Positions 1-6,614 are shown, counted from the first letter of the stretch. The stretch is 6,614 nt of DNA from Micrococcales bacterium (GCA_009783975.1 WRCL01000106.1:1-6614), one strand, 5' to 3'. The notes: generated by a model not told the origin, from the sequence alone. Made by a program: numbers and translations.

Positions 1-590
1 CGCTCAAGCGCCGCCTCGACAGGCGTTGATATTACCCGTTCAGCCACAGCACTAATTGCCGGCCAACCAACCGCAGCTAAGAACATGGCAATAGCGATAA
101 TAATGAGAGTAGTGACTCCATCGCTGCCGTTGCTCTGGAAGACAACTCTGGCCGTCGCATTCATATCAAATTTTGACACTAAAGCAACAAATACCGCAGC
201 AGCTACGACTCCCAAGAGGATCATCGCCAATAGCCCGAGTGCCGCGGAGATAATAGTGAGAAATATTACCCTTTTTGCCTGCCGGCGAGTCAAAACCTGA
301 ATTACTTTTGTTTTGCTGCCGGGCGCATCGAGGCCTTCAGTGCCGTAATTAAAGCTGCCCGAGCTGGCTTGAAGGCTCTCTGCGCGCCAATGCGCCCAGC
401 TCCACGCCCAGATTGAACCCACCGTTAGCCAAATCAATACAATGATTACAGGCCCAGGCCAAACATGATCGGTAAATAAATATCTATTATGCAAGGACAA
501 TAAGAACAGGACAAATAATGAGCAACATCCCGCGAGCGCGACTAGCGTAAACGTTCGTTCTGCCTTTCGCAATGCTGACTGGTTATTCAC
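1..590 (-). CDS. Putative membrane immunity protein for the Rhs tip, 3'-partial
   Basis: Integral membrane protein of at least 196 residues; the frame is open to the left window edge with no stop. It starts at GTG 588-590, sharing GTGA with the Rhs stop, with a Shine-Dalgarno AGGAAG (599-604) eight bases upstream. Four hydrophobic segments are visible: about residues 14-33, 45-65, 108-138 and 159-183. Basic residues cluster before segment 1 (R8, K9, R12) and in the 66-107 loop (R69, K93, K95, R102, R103, K106, R107). The 34-44 and 139-158 loops are poorer in them, so the positive-inside rule favours N-in with four crossings. I recognise no family. Position directly behind an Rhs toxin tip, translational coupling and shared low G+C (293 of 586 bases, hand count) point to an immunity protein, presumably one that blocks the toxin in the membrane. 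It could instead be an unrelated membrane protein or a second part of the toxin. Confidence that it is a real gene is high; the immunity role is moderate. Confidence 0.8.
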   Translation of the reverse strand, partial: MNNQSALRKAERTFTLVALAGCCSLFVLFLLSLHNRYLFTDHVWPGPVIIVLIWLTVGSIWAWSWAHWRAESLQASSGSFNYGTEGLDAPGSKTKVIQVLTRRQAKRVIFLTIISAALGLLAMILLGVVAAAVFVALVSKFDMNATARVVFQSNGSDGVTTLIIIAIAMFLAAVGWPAISAVAERVISTPVEAALE

Positions 591-979
591 GCATGCTGCT
601 TCCTATATCTGCCGTCTAGGCTGGCGAGGTACTCGAACCAACTTACAACCTGCAGCACGAGACCATAGGCTGTAAGTTTGTTGTCCAAAAACTCCGAAAC
701 ATCATCCCTAAGGAAATAGGCGAATGCCTTAATCGGACCAGCAAGCACCCTAGCAATCGCCTTTCCGGTCACGCCTGCGATTACAGTAAGCGCAACATTA
801 AACCAGCACTCAATACCCCACCCATTGATTGCGCAGCTCATCAGTACGGCCAGTGCTCCGACCGCCGATGAAAATAACTTGAGAATCGGCACCGCAAATC
901 CCACCAGCCAGAGTAGTAACGCCAGTGTACCCAACACATTTATAAAGAGGTTCCACATGTGTCGGGCGTGCGCACTCAT
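587..979 (-). other. C-terminal toxin tip of the Rhs protein (130 residues)
   Basis: This stretch encodes everything after the Rhs core motif D-I-N-G-M and is the expected place for a variable toxin domain. It begins at the second of two ATG codons (977-979). Hydrophobic stretches lie at about tip residues 9-33, 35-53 and 58-90; the middle pair is separated by a short C-AINGWGIE-C segment (C49, C58). The remaining tail, about 91-130, is amphipathic, with an acidic start (RDD) and a basic end (GRYRKQHA). I see no nuclease, deaminase, ADP-ribosyltransferase, protease or lipase signature. At 130 residues it is within the usual size of Rhs tips. G+C is 201 of 393 bases (51%), well below the Rhs body. 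The best reading is a membrane-inserting toxin. The alternative is a hydrophobic pre-toxin linker whose catalytic end has been lost. Confidence 0.7.
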
Positions 980-3900
980 CATCCCGTTGATGTCGACTTG
1001 GTTGATGGGGTCGTTGGGGTAGTTGTACGCGTTCTCGTTCCCGCCCACGACGGGGTCTGCGCTGGTGAATCTGCCGGTGGTCGAGTTGTAGATTCGTGCG
1101 CCCATGAGCGTGAGCCCGGCGCCGGCCTGAGCGCGCTGACTGGTACCGAGGTAGCCGTACTGGTCCACGCCCGTGTCGGGCAGAGCCGAACTCGTGCCTG
1201 CTGCCGTCTCGATGTTGCCGTACTCGTCCATCGCCGTGTAGGCGCCGATGCTCTGGTCCTGCTGAGCGTTTCCGCTGGCAGGGACCGGAACGCTCGTCAC
1301 GATGTTCCCGGCGAGATCAGCCAGCTCCAAGTTGGCCTGCGCTGTCCCACCAGCCTGCGTCGTCACCTGTGCGGCCATGCTCGCGCCGATGCCCGGCGTG
1401 TAGGCCGTGGTGGTGACACCCGTGCTCGTCGCGTTCGTGGCCCACGCCGGGTTGTCGGAGCCATCGGCATAGTGGTTGGTCACCGTGCCCGGGTTGTCGC
1501 CCCCGGTCGTGTCCGCCGTCAAGCGCCTTTCCGACGGGTCAAGCCCGTACGTGGTGACCACACCGCCCTGGCTAATCGTGTGCGCGGCATCGGTGTCGTA
1601 GTAGCTGAGGGCCACGTCGCCCAGCGCGGGGTTCGGTGCGTCCGCCGCCGGGACGATCGCCTGGCGCCCAAAGGCGTCGTATGCATAGTTCCCACCATCG
1701 TTTGCGCTCGTCAGCTGACGGGACTCCGCGTCATACGTCCACGCCGAGACCGTCTGCGTTGCGCCGCCCTGCGTGCTGTCGGTGGTGCACTGATCCGGCG
1801 CGCTCGTCAACGTCAAGCTCGTGCGGTTCCCATTCGGGTCGAACGCGTACTGGCGCACCGTGCACGCACCCGAGTCCGCACCGGTATCGGCCCCGGTCGC
1901 GTCAGCCACACTGATCAGCCGTCCGGCACCGTCATAGGTGTACTGGCGGCTACCGCTCGGACTCGAGTCATCGAGGACCTGGCCGTTGCCGTTATAGTCA
2001 CGACTGAATGACAGCCACGGGCCTTGGGTTACCGCTCCGGTGTCGGGGTCGGTGATGTCGCCGGAGTAGGTCAGATCGGTGACGCGGCCCGAGTCGTCGT
2101 AGCCGAGCGTCTGCGTCACGCCCGCCGGGAGATCCTGGGTCACCAGGTTCCCCGACTGGTCGTACGCCGCGCTGTAATGCCCCACACCCGAGACCGTCAG
2201 ACCGGTTACGAGGCCGCGGTGCTCGACATTGCCTGCCGCGTCCGTGCCGTCGTAGGTGTACGTCGACGTCGAGACCGGCGTGACCACCGACTGGACCTGC
2301 CCGGCACCAGGCTGCCCGGCCGGCACGTAGGCCGTGGTGGTCGGCTCGTCCAGCGTGTTCCTGTATGTGACCTGGCGGCCCCAGCTGTCGTAGGTGCTCG
2401 TGTCCTGCCCCGTCGCTGCGCCGGAAGCGTCAAGCGTTTCCGTTCCGACCTGTTGCAGGGTGGTCGTGTCGTAGAGCGCCTTGGTTTCCGGTACCGGCGT
2501 CGAACCGGTAAGCCCTGTCGCGGTGACCGTCTCGGTGTCCGGACGGCCATCCGCCAGGTAGGTGTCCGTCGTCGTGCGGGTCGCTGCCGTTCCCGAGGAC
2601 TCGACTGTGACCGTCGAGTTCAGCCAAAAGTCGTAACCCGCGGTCAGCGTCCCGACGAGCTCCGCGCCGCTGTCGGGCTTGCCTGCCGGGCCCGTCCAGC
2701 AGGTCAGGCCGGCCCACTCCGGGTGGTTGCCGCACGTAGTTTTCTGACTGTTCGCGCCTGCCGTGTAGGGGACATCCAATGTCGTGAGTGCGTCGGCGCC
2801 GTTGGAGCCGTCTGCCTGAGTCTGGATCGTGTTGCCCTGCGCGTCGAACAAGGTCTTCGTCGTCTTGTTCGGCTCCGACGAAGAAGACAGCACCTCGGTG
2901 GTGGTGGTCGCCTTGCCGAGCGTCCAGCCCGAGGTCGGGCCGGTGCTGCTGGCCCCGTCAATGGGGTTGTAGCCGTAGACCGTGTCCGAGACGGGCTGCT
3001 CAGTCGTCGGCATGTCCGCCGTCACATCACTCGAGGGCGTCGTATCCGGCACGCTGCCGTCGGCAACTGTCACGAGCACTTCGGTCGGCAACAGGTACGG
3101 CTTGCCCGTGGCGGAGTTCACATCACCGTTCGGCGCACCGGTGTCGTAGACGTAGTGCACGTGCAGGCGCGCCGGCGTGGTGGTGCCGTCAGCGTTGGTC
3201 ACCTGGTAGATCGGGCCCCAAGTGTCTTCCACGTTGGAATTCGCTGCGACCAGCGGGGCGCCGCCGGCGTTGGTCGGGTCGTCTTGCTCAGCCAGGTACC
3301 GCGTGTAGGTCTGGCCCACGGTCGGGTCATAGGTATTCCCCGCTACCGCCTGTGCGACTGCGTCAGACGTTTGCGCTGCCGTCAGACTCGTCGTCGGGTT
3401 CCCGTCACTGTCATACGCCTGCGCAGTGAGAAGCCACTGTCCGGCGCCATAGTTGGCGGTGTTGAGCGTGTAGCCGTTGTCATCGGTGAAGAACAGGTTG
3501 GCGAAGGGGAAGTCCGCCGCGACCGGGATGTTTGCGGGCGTGTAGTCCATGCCCCATGCCGCGAAGGCCTTGGTGGGCACATCGGTCTGCGCCCAGTCCG
3601 CGATCGTCGCCGCCGACATGTCAGGCATGCCCGCAGCGGTGGGGCTCAGGCCATAGGCGAAGGTCCCGGTGCGCACGCTCGAGCCGCTGCCAGAGGCCGG
3701 CCCGCGGTCGGCGTGCAACAGCTTGCCCGCACTGTCATAGGTGTAGAAATACGGTGCTGAGCCCGTCGTCACTTCCTCAGTCAGGAGGGTCGAAGAGCCC
3801 TGCAGCTGGTACGTGTACGTCGTCGTGAGGCCGGACTTGTCCGTGAACGAGTTCAGCAGACCTGTCGACGTGTAGATGTACGTCGCGACCGGGACGGTCT

Positions 3901-6614
3901 TCATCGCGCCCGTCGCTGGATCGAACGCGGTGAAGTCCACCTCCTTCAGACGCCCGCTGTAGTCGGCCGCCACGCTCGCCGTGGCGGTCGTGGCCGACGC
4001 ATACGTCAACGAGAGGGCGGCACACCCCGCCGACAGGCTCGAGCTGCAGCTCACGCCGTTCGGCAGCGCAGCCAGGATGCGCGTGACCCGGCCCAGGCCA
4101 TCGACCGTATACGTCGTCGAGCCCTGCTGCCCGGCCTGCGCGACGCCAGCAGGTGACCACGACCCCGCAACCTGGGTCCACGTGCTCTTCGTGCCATCGG
4201 GCTGCGTCACCGTGAGCGTCTTCACGCTCGAGCCGGACGGCTGCGTCACCGTGACGGTGTTGCCGACTGCCGCGGTGTCATCATCCACCGCCGTGTACGT
4301 GCCCACCGGGGACGGCCCCGTCGCAGACGCCGGCGGTGCGTAGACGAGATCACCATCGCTGGTGCCGGCGAGCGTCAGCGAGCCGACAGCCGCCGCGGTC
4401 GCCCCCAAGCTCGCGTTCTCGTCATCGACCTCCACCCCGGCGTAGCCGATACCTGAGCCGTCGAGGCTGGCCGTCCAGCCCGGACCGAACACACCCGTCG
4501 ACGCGTTGCCAGGGCCGGAGAACGAAGAGAAGCTACGCGACAGGGAGAGAGCACCCGCGCTCGTCTGCTGCGAGACATCCGAGGCACTCACAGAGAACTC
4601 GCCCGTCCACAATGCGACCTGCCCGTCACCGGCAGAGGTCTGCGGGAAGCCATTGCCGAACGCGTGCGGCAGTCGCAGCACAGTAATGGGCTGCGAGTCC
4701 TGAATCTGCTTCGTTGTCGTCGTGCCGACAACGGTCGAGTACACATACTCCACACGCAACTGCAACGTGGTCAGAAGCCGGGGATTGAGTGTCGCGCCGG
4801 TCGCCGTCGTCGTGTCCCACGTGAACGGCGCCGCCGGCTGCACCGGTCCGCCTGTCGAAGTCGCCGAGGCCGCCACCGGTGTGCCGAGCGCAGTCCAATC
4901 GACTCCCGGCCCGGACCACTGCAACTGCGCCGTCGCGTTGGTCGCTGTCCCCAGCGGCGGCCCACTGCTGGTCACGTTCACCGTGTCCGTCGTCTTGTAA
5001 CCGGACGCCGGCGAGGAGATCGAGGCCGCCCCGTACCCGAAGGCATAGGACTGGGTGGCCGAGTTCACCGCGTCCACCGACGAGGAGTACGCGGTGATCT
5101 TGTGCGAACCCGTCTTGTTCGACACCGTGACCGTCACCGATCCGGCTGAACCCTTAGTGACGGTCGTCGAGACCGCCGCCGCACCATCGACACTGGTGGT
5201 GATCTTCACCGGCGCCGACGACAGGGACGAGGCCGACGTCTTCACGGTGCACGACACACTCGCGCCTGGCGACGCCTGTTGCCACGACCCGTTCGTGTAC
5301 GGCGACGGGCACGAGATCACGGGAGCTGCCGGTGCTGCGATCGCGGTCGTGAACGACTTCAGCGCCGAGTACCTGAACGTCGTCGTGTGGCTGTCGTGTG
5401 AGCCCGCTCGCCAGTAATACGCCTTGTTGTCCGTCAGCGTCTTGCCCACAGCGCAGCCTTTGAGCGCACCCGAAGCCGCCCCAGTGACCGTGCACGAACC
5501 CACCAGCGCTGTCGACGCCGTCGAATTCGCGTTGTACAGCTCGAAGACCAGCGTCACCGCCTCGCCATCCGCATCCGTGGACGCACCCTGCAAGGTCGGG
5601 TTCGAATACTTCACATACGGCACCGAGTTCACCGTGTACTGACCGGCCACCGACATCGAGGCCGGGATGCCGGCGTAGTGGTTGTACGTCACCGACAGGG
5701 TCGGGATATTGGAGCCCATGTTCGCGGAGTTGAACCGCTTGTAGAACGCGTTGTTCGTCTCGCTCGCCTTGATGCCGAACGCGACCTGGTTCTGGTTCGC
5801 GGTCGCAAACGCCTGCACGATCGGCTGCGCATTCACCGACACCGACGCTGCCGGGCACGACGTGCCACCGCCGGCAGCCGACGACACCGACACCGTCGGG
5901 GTCGTCGTCGACGGCTGCGTGTTCCACGTCAGCGCCGCATAGTCAGGCGTAGAGGCCTGATAAACCGTGAACGACGCCGCCGTGCAGTTATACGCGTGCT
6001 CCTCCCACAGCTTCAACGTCGAGGACAGGATCTGCGTGCCCGCGATCGGCACCGACGTGAACTTCACGAACGCGCGCGCCACATGCGTGCCCGAGTCGTA
6101 CGTGCCCACATGCAGCAGCGTCGAGGAGTTGTAATTCGTCGTCGGGAACCCGGAGTCGACATACATGTCCTGCAAAGGCGTGAACGACACCGACGGGTCC
6201 ACCGTCACCGGATAGACCGCCGAGTCCAAGAACGACTGCGAAGGAGAGACCACCAACGACTGCTTCCCAGCCACCGTCTGCAGCACCTGCTGCGCGATCT
6301 CCGTATGCGCCGGCGCACCGGAAGCCGCGTTCACCTGCGCGTCCGAGACGAGCGCGGGCCCCGTGCCGCCCACGACCTTGCCCGCCTTCGTCTCCAGATC
6401 GATACTCGTGCCGTCACCCGTCGACTTCGACACAAACGACAGCCCGTGCGTGGTGATCGGCAAAGCCAGCTGCGCCGCCGCCGCATTCACCGGCTTCGAG
6501 GTCAATACCAGCGTCTGCTCGAAACCCGTGCGCGTGGCCTGAACGACGAGATCCTGCCCAGGCCGCACGTTCTTGTACGTCGCCGTATCCCCGGAGACCA
6601 CCGGAGCCGGGAGA
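587..6614 (-). CDS. Rhs/YD-repeat polymorphic toxin, secreted, 5'-partial
   Basis: Giant Rhs-family protein, probably exported and wall-associated, that carries a toxin at its C-terminus. The reading frame is open to the right window edge, so the true start and the expected signal peptide lie outside. I number residues from a GTG at 6601 (2004 residues to the TGA at 587-589); four more codons precede it. Visible order: N-terminal module 1-139; DNRLRE/CBM96-like beta domain about 140-307; Fn3/Ig-like beta modules about 308-645; DUF6531-like segment about 655-730; YD repeats about 826-1824; Rhs core 1825-1874 with GARIYNSTTGRFTSADP; toxin tip 1875-2004. A conserved-looking cysteine block (CGNHPEWAGLTC, 1290-1301) resembles one I associate with long actinobacterial Rhs proteins. 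The fourteen cysteines fall in seven close pairs, which suits an extracellular protein. By family knowledge the repeats form a beta shell that encloses the tip. The gene overlaps the downstream membrane gene by four bases. The family call is secure; the toxin role is inferred. Confidence 0.95.
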   Translation of the reverse strand, partial: LPAPVVSGDTATYKNVRPGQDLVVQATRTGFEQTLVLTSKPVNAAAAQLALPITTHGLSFVSKSTGDGTSIDLETKAGKVVGGTGPALVSDAQVNAASGAPAHTEIAQQVLQTVAGKQSLVVSPSQSFLDSAVYPVTVDPSVSFTPLQDMYVDSGFPTTNYNSSTLLHVGTYDSGTHVARAFVKFTSVPIAGTQILSSTLKLWEEHAYNCTAASFTVYQASTPDYAALTWNTQPSTTTPTVSVSSAAGGGTSCPAASVSVNAQPIVQAFATANQNQVAFGIKASETNNAFYKRFNSANMGSNIPTLSVTYNHYAGIPASMSVAGQYTVNSVPYVKYSNPTLQGASTDADGEAVTLVFELYNANSTASTALVGSCTVTGAASGALKGCAVGKTLTDNKAYYWRAGSHDSHTTTFRYSALKSFTTAIAAPAAPVISCPSPYTNGSWQQASPGASVSCTVKTSASSLSSAPVKITTSVDGAAAVSTTVTKGSAGSVTVTVSNKTGSHKITAYSSSVDAVNSATQSYAFGYGAASISSPASGYKTTDTVNVTSSGPPLGTATNATAQLQWSGPGVDWTALGTPVAASATSTGGPVQPAAPFTWDTTTATGATLNPRLLTTLQLRVEYVYSTVVGTTTTKQIQDSQPITVLRLPHAFGNGFPQTSAGDGQVALWTGEFSVSASDVSQQTSAGALSLSRSFSSFSGPGNASTGVFGPGWTASLDGSGIGYAGVEVDDENASLGATAAAVGSLTLAGTSDGDLVYAPPASATGPSPVGTYTAVDDDTAAVGNTVTVTQPSGSSVKTLTVTQPDGTKSTWTQVAGSWSPAGVAQAGQQGSTTYTVDGLGRVTRILAALPNGVSCSSSLSAGCAALSLTYASATTATASVAADYSGRLKEVDFTAFDPATGAMKTVPVATYIYTSTGLLNSFTDKSGLTTTYTYQLQGSSTLLTEEVTTGSAPYFYTYDSAGKLLHADRGPASGSGSSVRTGTFAYGLSPTAAGMPDMSAATIADWAQTDVPTKAFAAWGMDYTPANIPVAADFPFANLFFTDDNGYTLNTANYGAGQWLLTAQAYDSDGNPTTSLTAAQTSDAVAQAVAGNTYDPTVGQTYTRYLAEQDDPTNAGGAPLVAANSNVEDTWGPIYQVTNADGTTTPARLHVHYVYDTGAPNGDVNSATGKPYLLPTEVLVTVADGSVPDTTPSSDVTADMPTTEQPVSDTVYGYNPIDGASSTGPTSGWTLGKATTTTEVLSSSSEPNKTTKTLFDAQGNTIQTQADGSNGADALTTLDVPYTAGANSQKTTCGNHPEWAGLTCWTGPAGKPDSGAELVGTLTAGYDFWLNSTVTVESSGTAATRTTTDTYLADGRPDTETVTATGLTGSTPVPETKALYDTTTLQQVGTETLDASGAATGQDTSTYDSWGRQVTYRNTLDEPTTTAYVPAGQPGAGQVQSVVTPVSTSTYTYDGTDAAGNVEHRGLVTGLTVSGVGHYSAAYDQSGNLVTQDLPAGVTQTLGYDDSGRVTDLTYSGDITDPDTGAVTQGPWLSFSRDYNGNGQVLDDSSPSGSRQYTYDGAGRLISVADATGADTGADSGACTVRQYAFDPNGNRTSLTLTSAPDQCTTDSTQGGATQTVSAWTYDAESRQLTSANDGGNYAYDAFGRQAIVPAADAPNPALGDVALSYYDTDAAHTISQGGVVTTYGLDPSERRLTADTTGGDNPGTVTNHYADGSDNPAWATNATSTGVTTTAYTPGIGASMAAQVTTQAGGTAQANLELADLAGNIVTSVPVPASGNAQQDQSIGAYTAMDEYGNIETAAGTSSALPDTGVDQYGYLGTSQRAQAGAGLTLMGARIYNSTTGRFTSADPVVGGNENAYNYPNDPINQVDINGMMSAHARHMWNLFINVLGTLALLLWLVGFAVPILKLFSSAVGALAVLMSCAINGWGIECWFNVALTVIAGVTGKAIARVLAGPIKAFAYFLRDDVSEFLDNKLTAYGLVLQVVSWFEYLASLDGRYRKQHA
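599..604 (-). promoter_or_regulatory. Ribosome binding site of the membrane gene
   Basis: AGGAAG on the minus strand lies eight bases before GTG 588-590, inside the last codons of the Rhs gene. It decides in favour of the GTG start over a nearby ATG (593-595), which meets TAA after three codons. It suggests the membrane gene is translated by coupling with Rhs translation. Confidence 0.7.
980..1129 (-). other. Rhs repeat-associated core domain
   Basis: Residues 1825-1874 match the family's highly conserved end-of-shell signature: L-x3-RIYNSTTGRFTSADP, then NAYNYPNDPINQVDINGM. In known Rhs proteins this strip closes the beta shell, and the final D-P-x-G-[LM] motif takes part in self-cleavage that frees the toxin. 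Here R1836, G1843-R1844-F1845, D1849-P1850, P1865, D1870 and G1873 are kept. The proline after D1870 is replaced by isoleucine. The domain ends exactly where base composition changes. Confidence 0.92.
1130..4126 (-). other. YD (Rhs) repeat region, encapsulation shell
   Basis: Residues about 826-1824 hold many degenerate Y-D-x2-G-[RN]-x-hydrophobic repeats. Examples are YTVDGLGRVTRI (831), YDSAGKLLHADRG (954), YDSDGNPTTSL (1063), YDQSGNLVTQDL (1480), YDDSGRVTDLTY (1501), YDGAGRLISVA (1556), YDAFGRQAIV (1641) and MDEYGNIETA (1791). Repeats are densest from about 1400 to 1800. Residues about 990-1320 have fewer repeats and include an aromatic/acidic stretch (FANLFFTDDNGYTL) and the block CGNHPEWAGLTC. 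By family knowledge these repeats spiral into a hollow shell around the tip. The repeats have diverged enough that I see no long exact DNA repeats. Confidence 0.88.
4412..4639 (-). other. DUF6531-like Rhs entry domain
   Basis: Residues about 655-730 read SAGDGQVALWTGEFSVSASD, then SLSRSFSS and FGPGWTASLDG. The sequence order 'function or gain of G-x-F ... L-x-[RY]-x-Y/F ... G-x-G-W' is what I know from DUF6531, the domain that opens the repeat shell in many Rhs proteins. It is followed by a beta-rich stretch with DGDLVYAPP and QPDGTKSTWTQ (to about 825) that leads into the YD repeats. The assignment is from memory of the motif, not from a search. Confidence 0.6.
4667..5680 (-). other. Fn3/Ig-like beta modules between DNRLRE domain and Rhs shell
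   Basis: Residues about 308-645 are Ser/Thr/Ala/Val-rich with a spacing typical of extracellular beta sandwiches. The first module (about 308-420) contains a D-A-D-G turn, VTLVFELYN and AYYWRAGSHD followed by KSFTT, resembling an Fn3-like domain. The second (about 424-525) begins PVISCPSPY, carries a C431/C451 pair and ends SYAFGYG. The third (about 526-645) contains SISSPASGY and an LQLRVEYVYST strand. They probably act as a stalk holding the shell away from the cell surface. Exact boundaries are uncertain. Confidence 0.55.
5681..6184 (-). other. DNRLRE/CBM96-like beta domain
   Basis: Residues about 140-307 match the pattern of DNRLRE (CBM96-like) domains: DMYVDSGFPTTNYNSSTLLH with a following VARAFVKFTSVP, then a strand SSTLKLWEEHAY, a Trp-containing ALTWNTQP, then VAFGIKAS, FNSANMGSNIPTLSVTY. 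The two cysteines C206 and C249 may pair. Such domains occur in secreted and surface proteins, including Rhs/WapA-type proteins of Gram-positive bacteria. A wall or carbohydrate-binding role is an inference. Confidence 0.75.
6185..6614 (-). other. N-terminal module of the Rhs protein, incomplete
   Basis: The first 139 numbered residues, plus four codons to the window edge, read YKNVRPGQDLVVQATRTGFE, then a TLVLTSKP strand, GLSFVSKSTGDG, and end SAVYPVTVDPSV. This succession is familiar from the region just behind the signal peptide in long actinobacterial Rhs and related secreted proteins. The real start is not in the window, so signal peptide, promoter and ribosome site cannot be assessed. 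Confidence 0.6.

Noticed and set aside
85..300. Plus-strand 71-residue open frame
   Set aside because: It is antisense to the membrane gene, has no ribosome site that I can see, and is short with no family resemblance.
584..595. ATG (593-595) as start of the membrane gene
   Set aside because: This frame meets TAA after three codons; the GTG at 588-590 gives the long open frame.
660..690. TTGGAC (683-688, minus) with TATGGT as an internal promoter for the membrane gene
   Set aside because: The spacing is only 15 bases and the -10 match is weak. In a 50% G+C stretch such hits are expected by chance.
977..982. ATG ATG at the junction as an internal start for a free tip
   Set aside because: No Shine-Dalgarno sequence precedes it; the upstream bases code for the conserved D-I-N-G. 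Possible in principle but unsupported.
959..2011. Long plus-strand open frame (350 residues) opposite the Rhs gene
   Set aside because: Arg/Val/Gly-rich translation without domain features, lying antisense to well-conserved YD repeats. It is an effect of high G+C codon bias.
2024..3760. Very long plus-strand open frame (578 residues) opposite the Rhs gene
   Set aside because: Same low-complexity Arg/Val composition with no recognisable motifs. The minus-strand frame here is clearly the Rhs protein.
6599..6601. GTG as the true start of the Rhs gene
   Set aside because: The frame stays open through four more codons to the window edge, and the first residues already read as the middle of an N-terminal module with no signal peptide. 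The gene starts outside.

Overview
The window holds two genes, both on the minus strand and both cut by a window edge. The first is most of a very large actinobacterial-type Rhs/YD-repeat protein (587..6614; 2008 residues visible, N-terminus missing). The second is a four-helix membrane protein (1..590; 196 residues visible, C-terminus missing) that starts inside the stop codon of the first. Base composition of the Rhs body is about 65-68% G+C in hand-counted 60-base samples. That, together with the secreted-type domain order and the conserved long Rhs core, points to a high-G+C Gram-positive bacterium (Actinomycetota). I cannot name a genus.

Reading in the direction of transcription (high to low coordinates): 6614..6185 is an N-terminal module ending in a typical 'YPVTVDP' segment. 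6184..5681 is a DNRLRE/CBM96-like beta domain. 5680..4667 holds Fn3/Ig-like beta modules. 4639..4412 is a DUF6531-like entry to the Rhs shell. 4126..1130 is a long run of YD repeats. 1129..980 is the Rhs-associated core ending in a variant D-I-N-G-M motif. 979..587 is a 130-residue hydrophobic C-terminal tip. The membrane gene then overlaps by four bases (GTGA) and runs off the left edge. There is no intergenic DNA, and no terminator, RNA gene, CRISPR array or insertion sequence was seen.

The layout is that of a polymorphic toxin locus: a constant Rhs delivery shell, an exchangeable toxin tip, and an immunity gene directly behind it. The tip and the membrane gene share a composition of about 50-51% G+C, contain all seven TTA leucine codons in the window, and start exactly after the Rhs core motif. 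This suggests they arrived together as one swapped cassette. The tip has three strongly hydrophobic stretches and no enzymatic motif I recognise, and its neighbour is an integral membrane protein. My main hypothesis is therefore a membrane-acting (pore-forming or depolarising) Rhs toxin with a membrane-embedded immunity protein. This is inference from sequence character and gene order, not from a recognised family.
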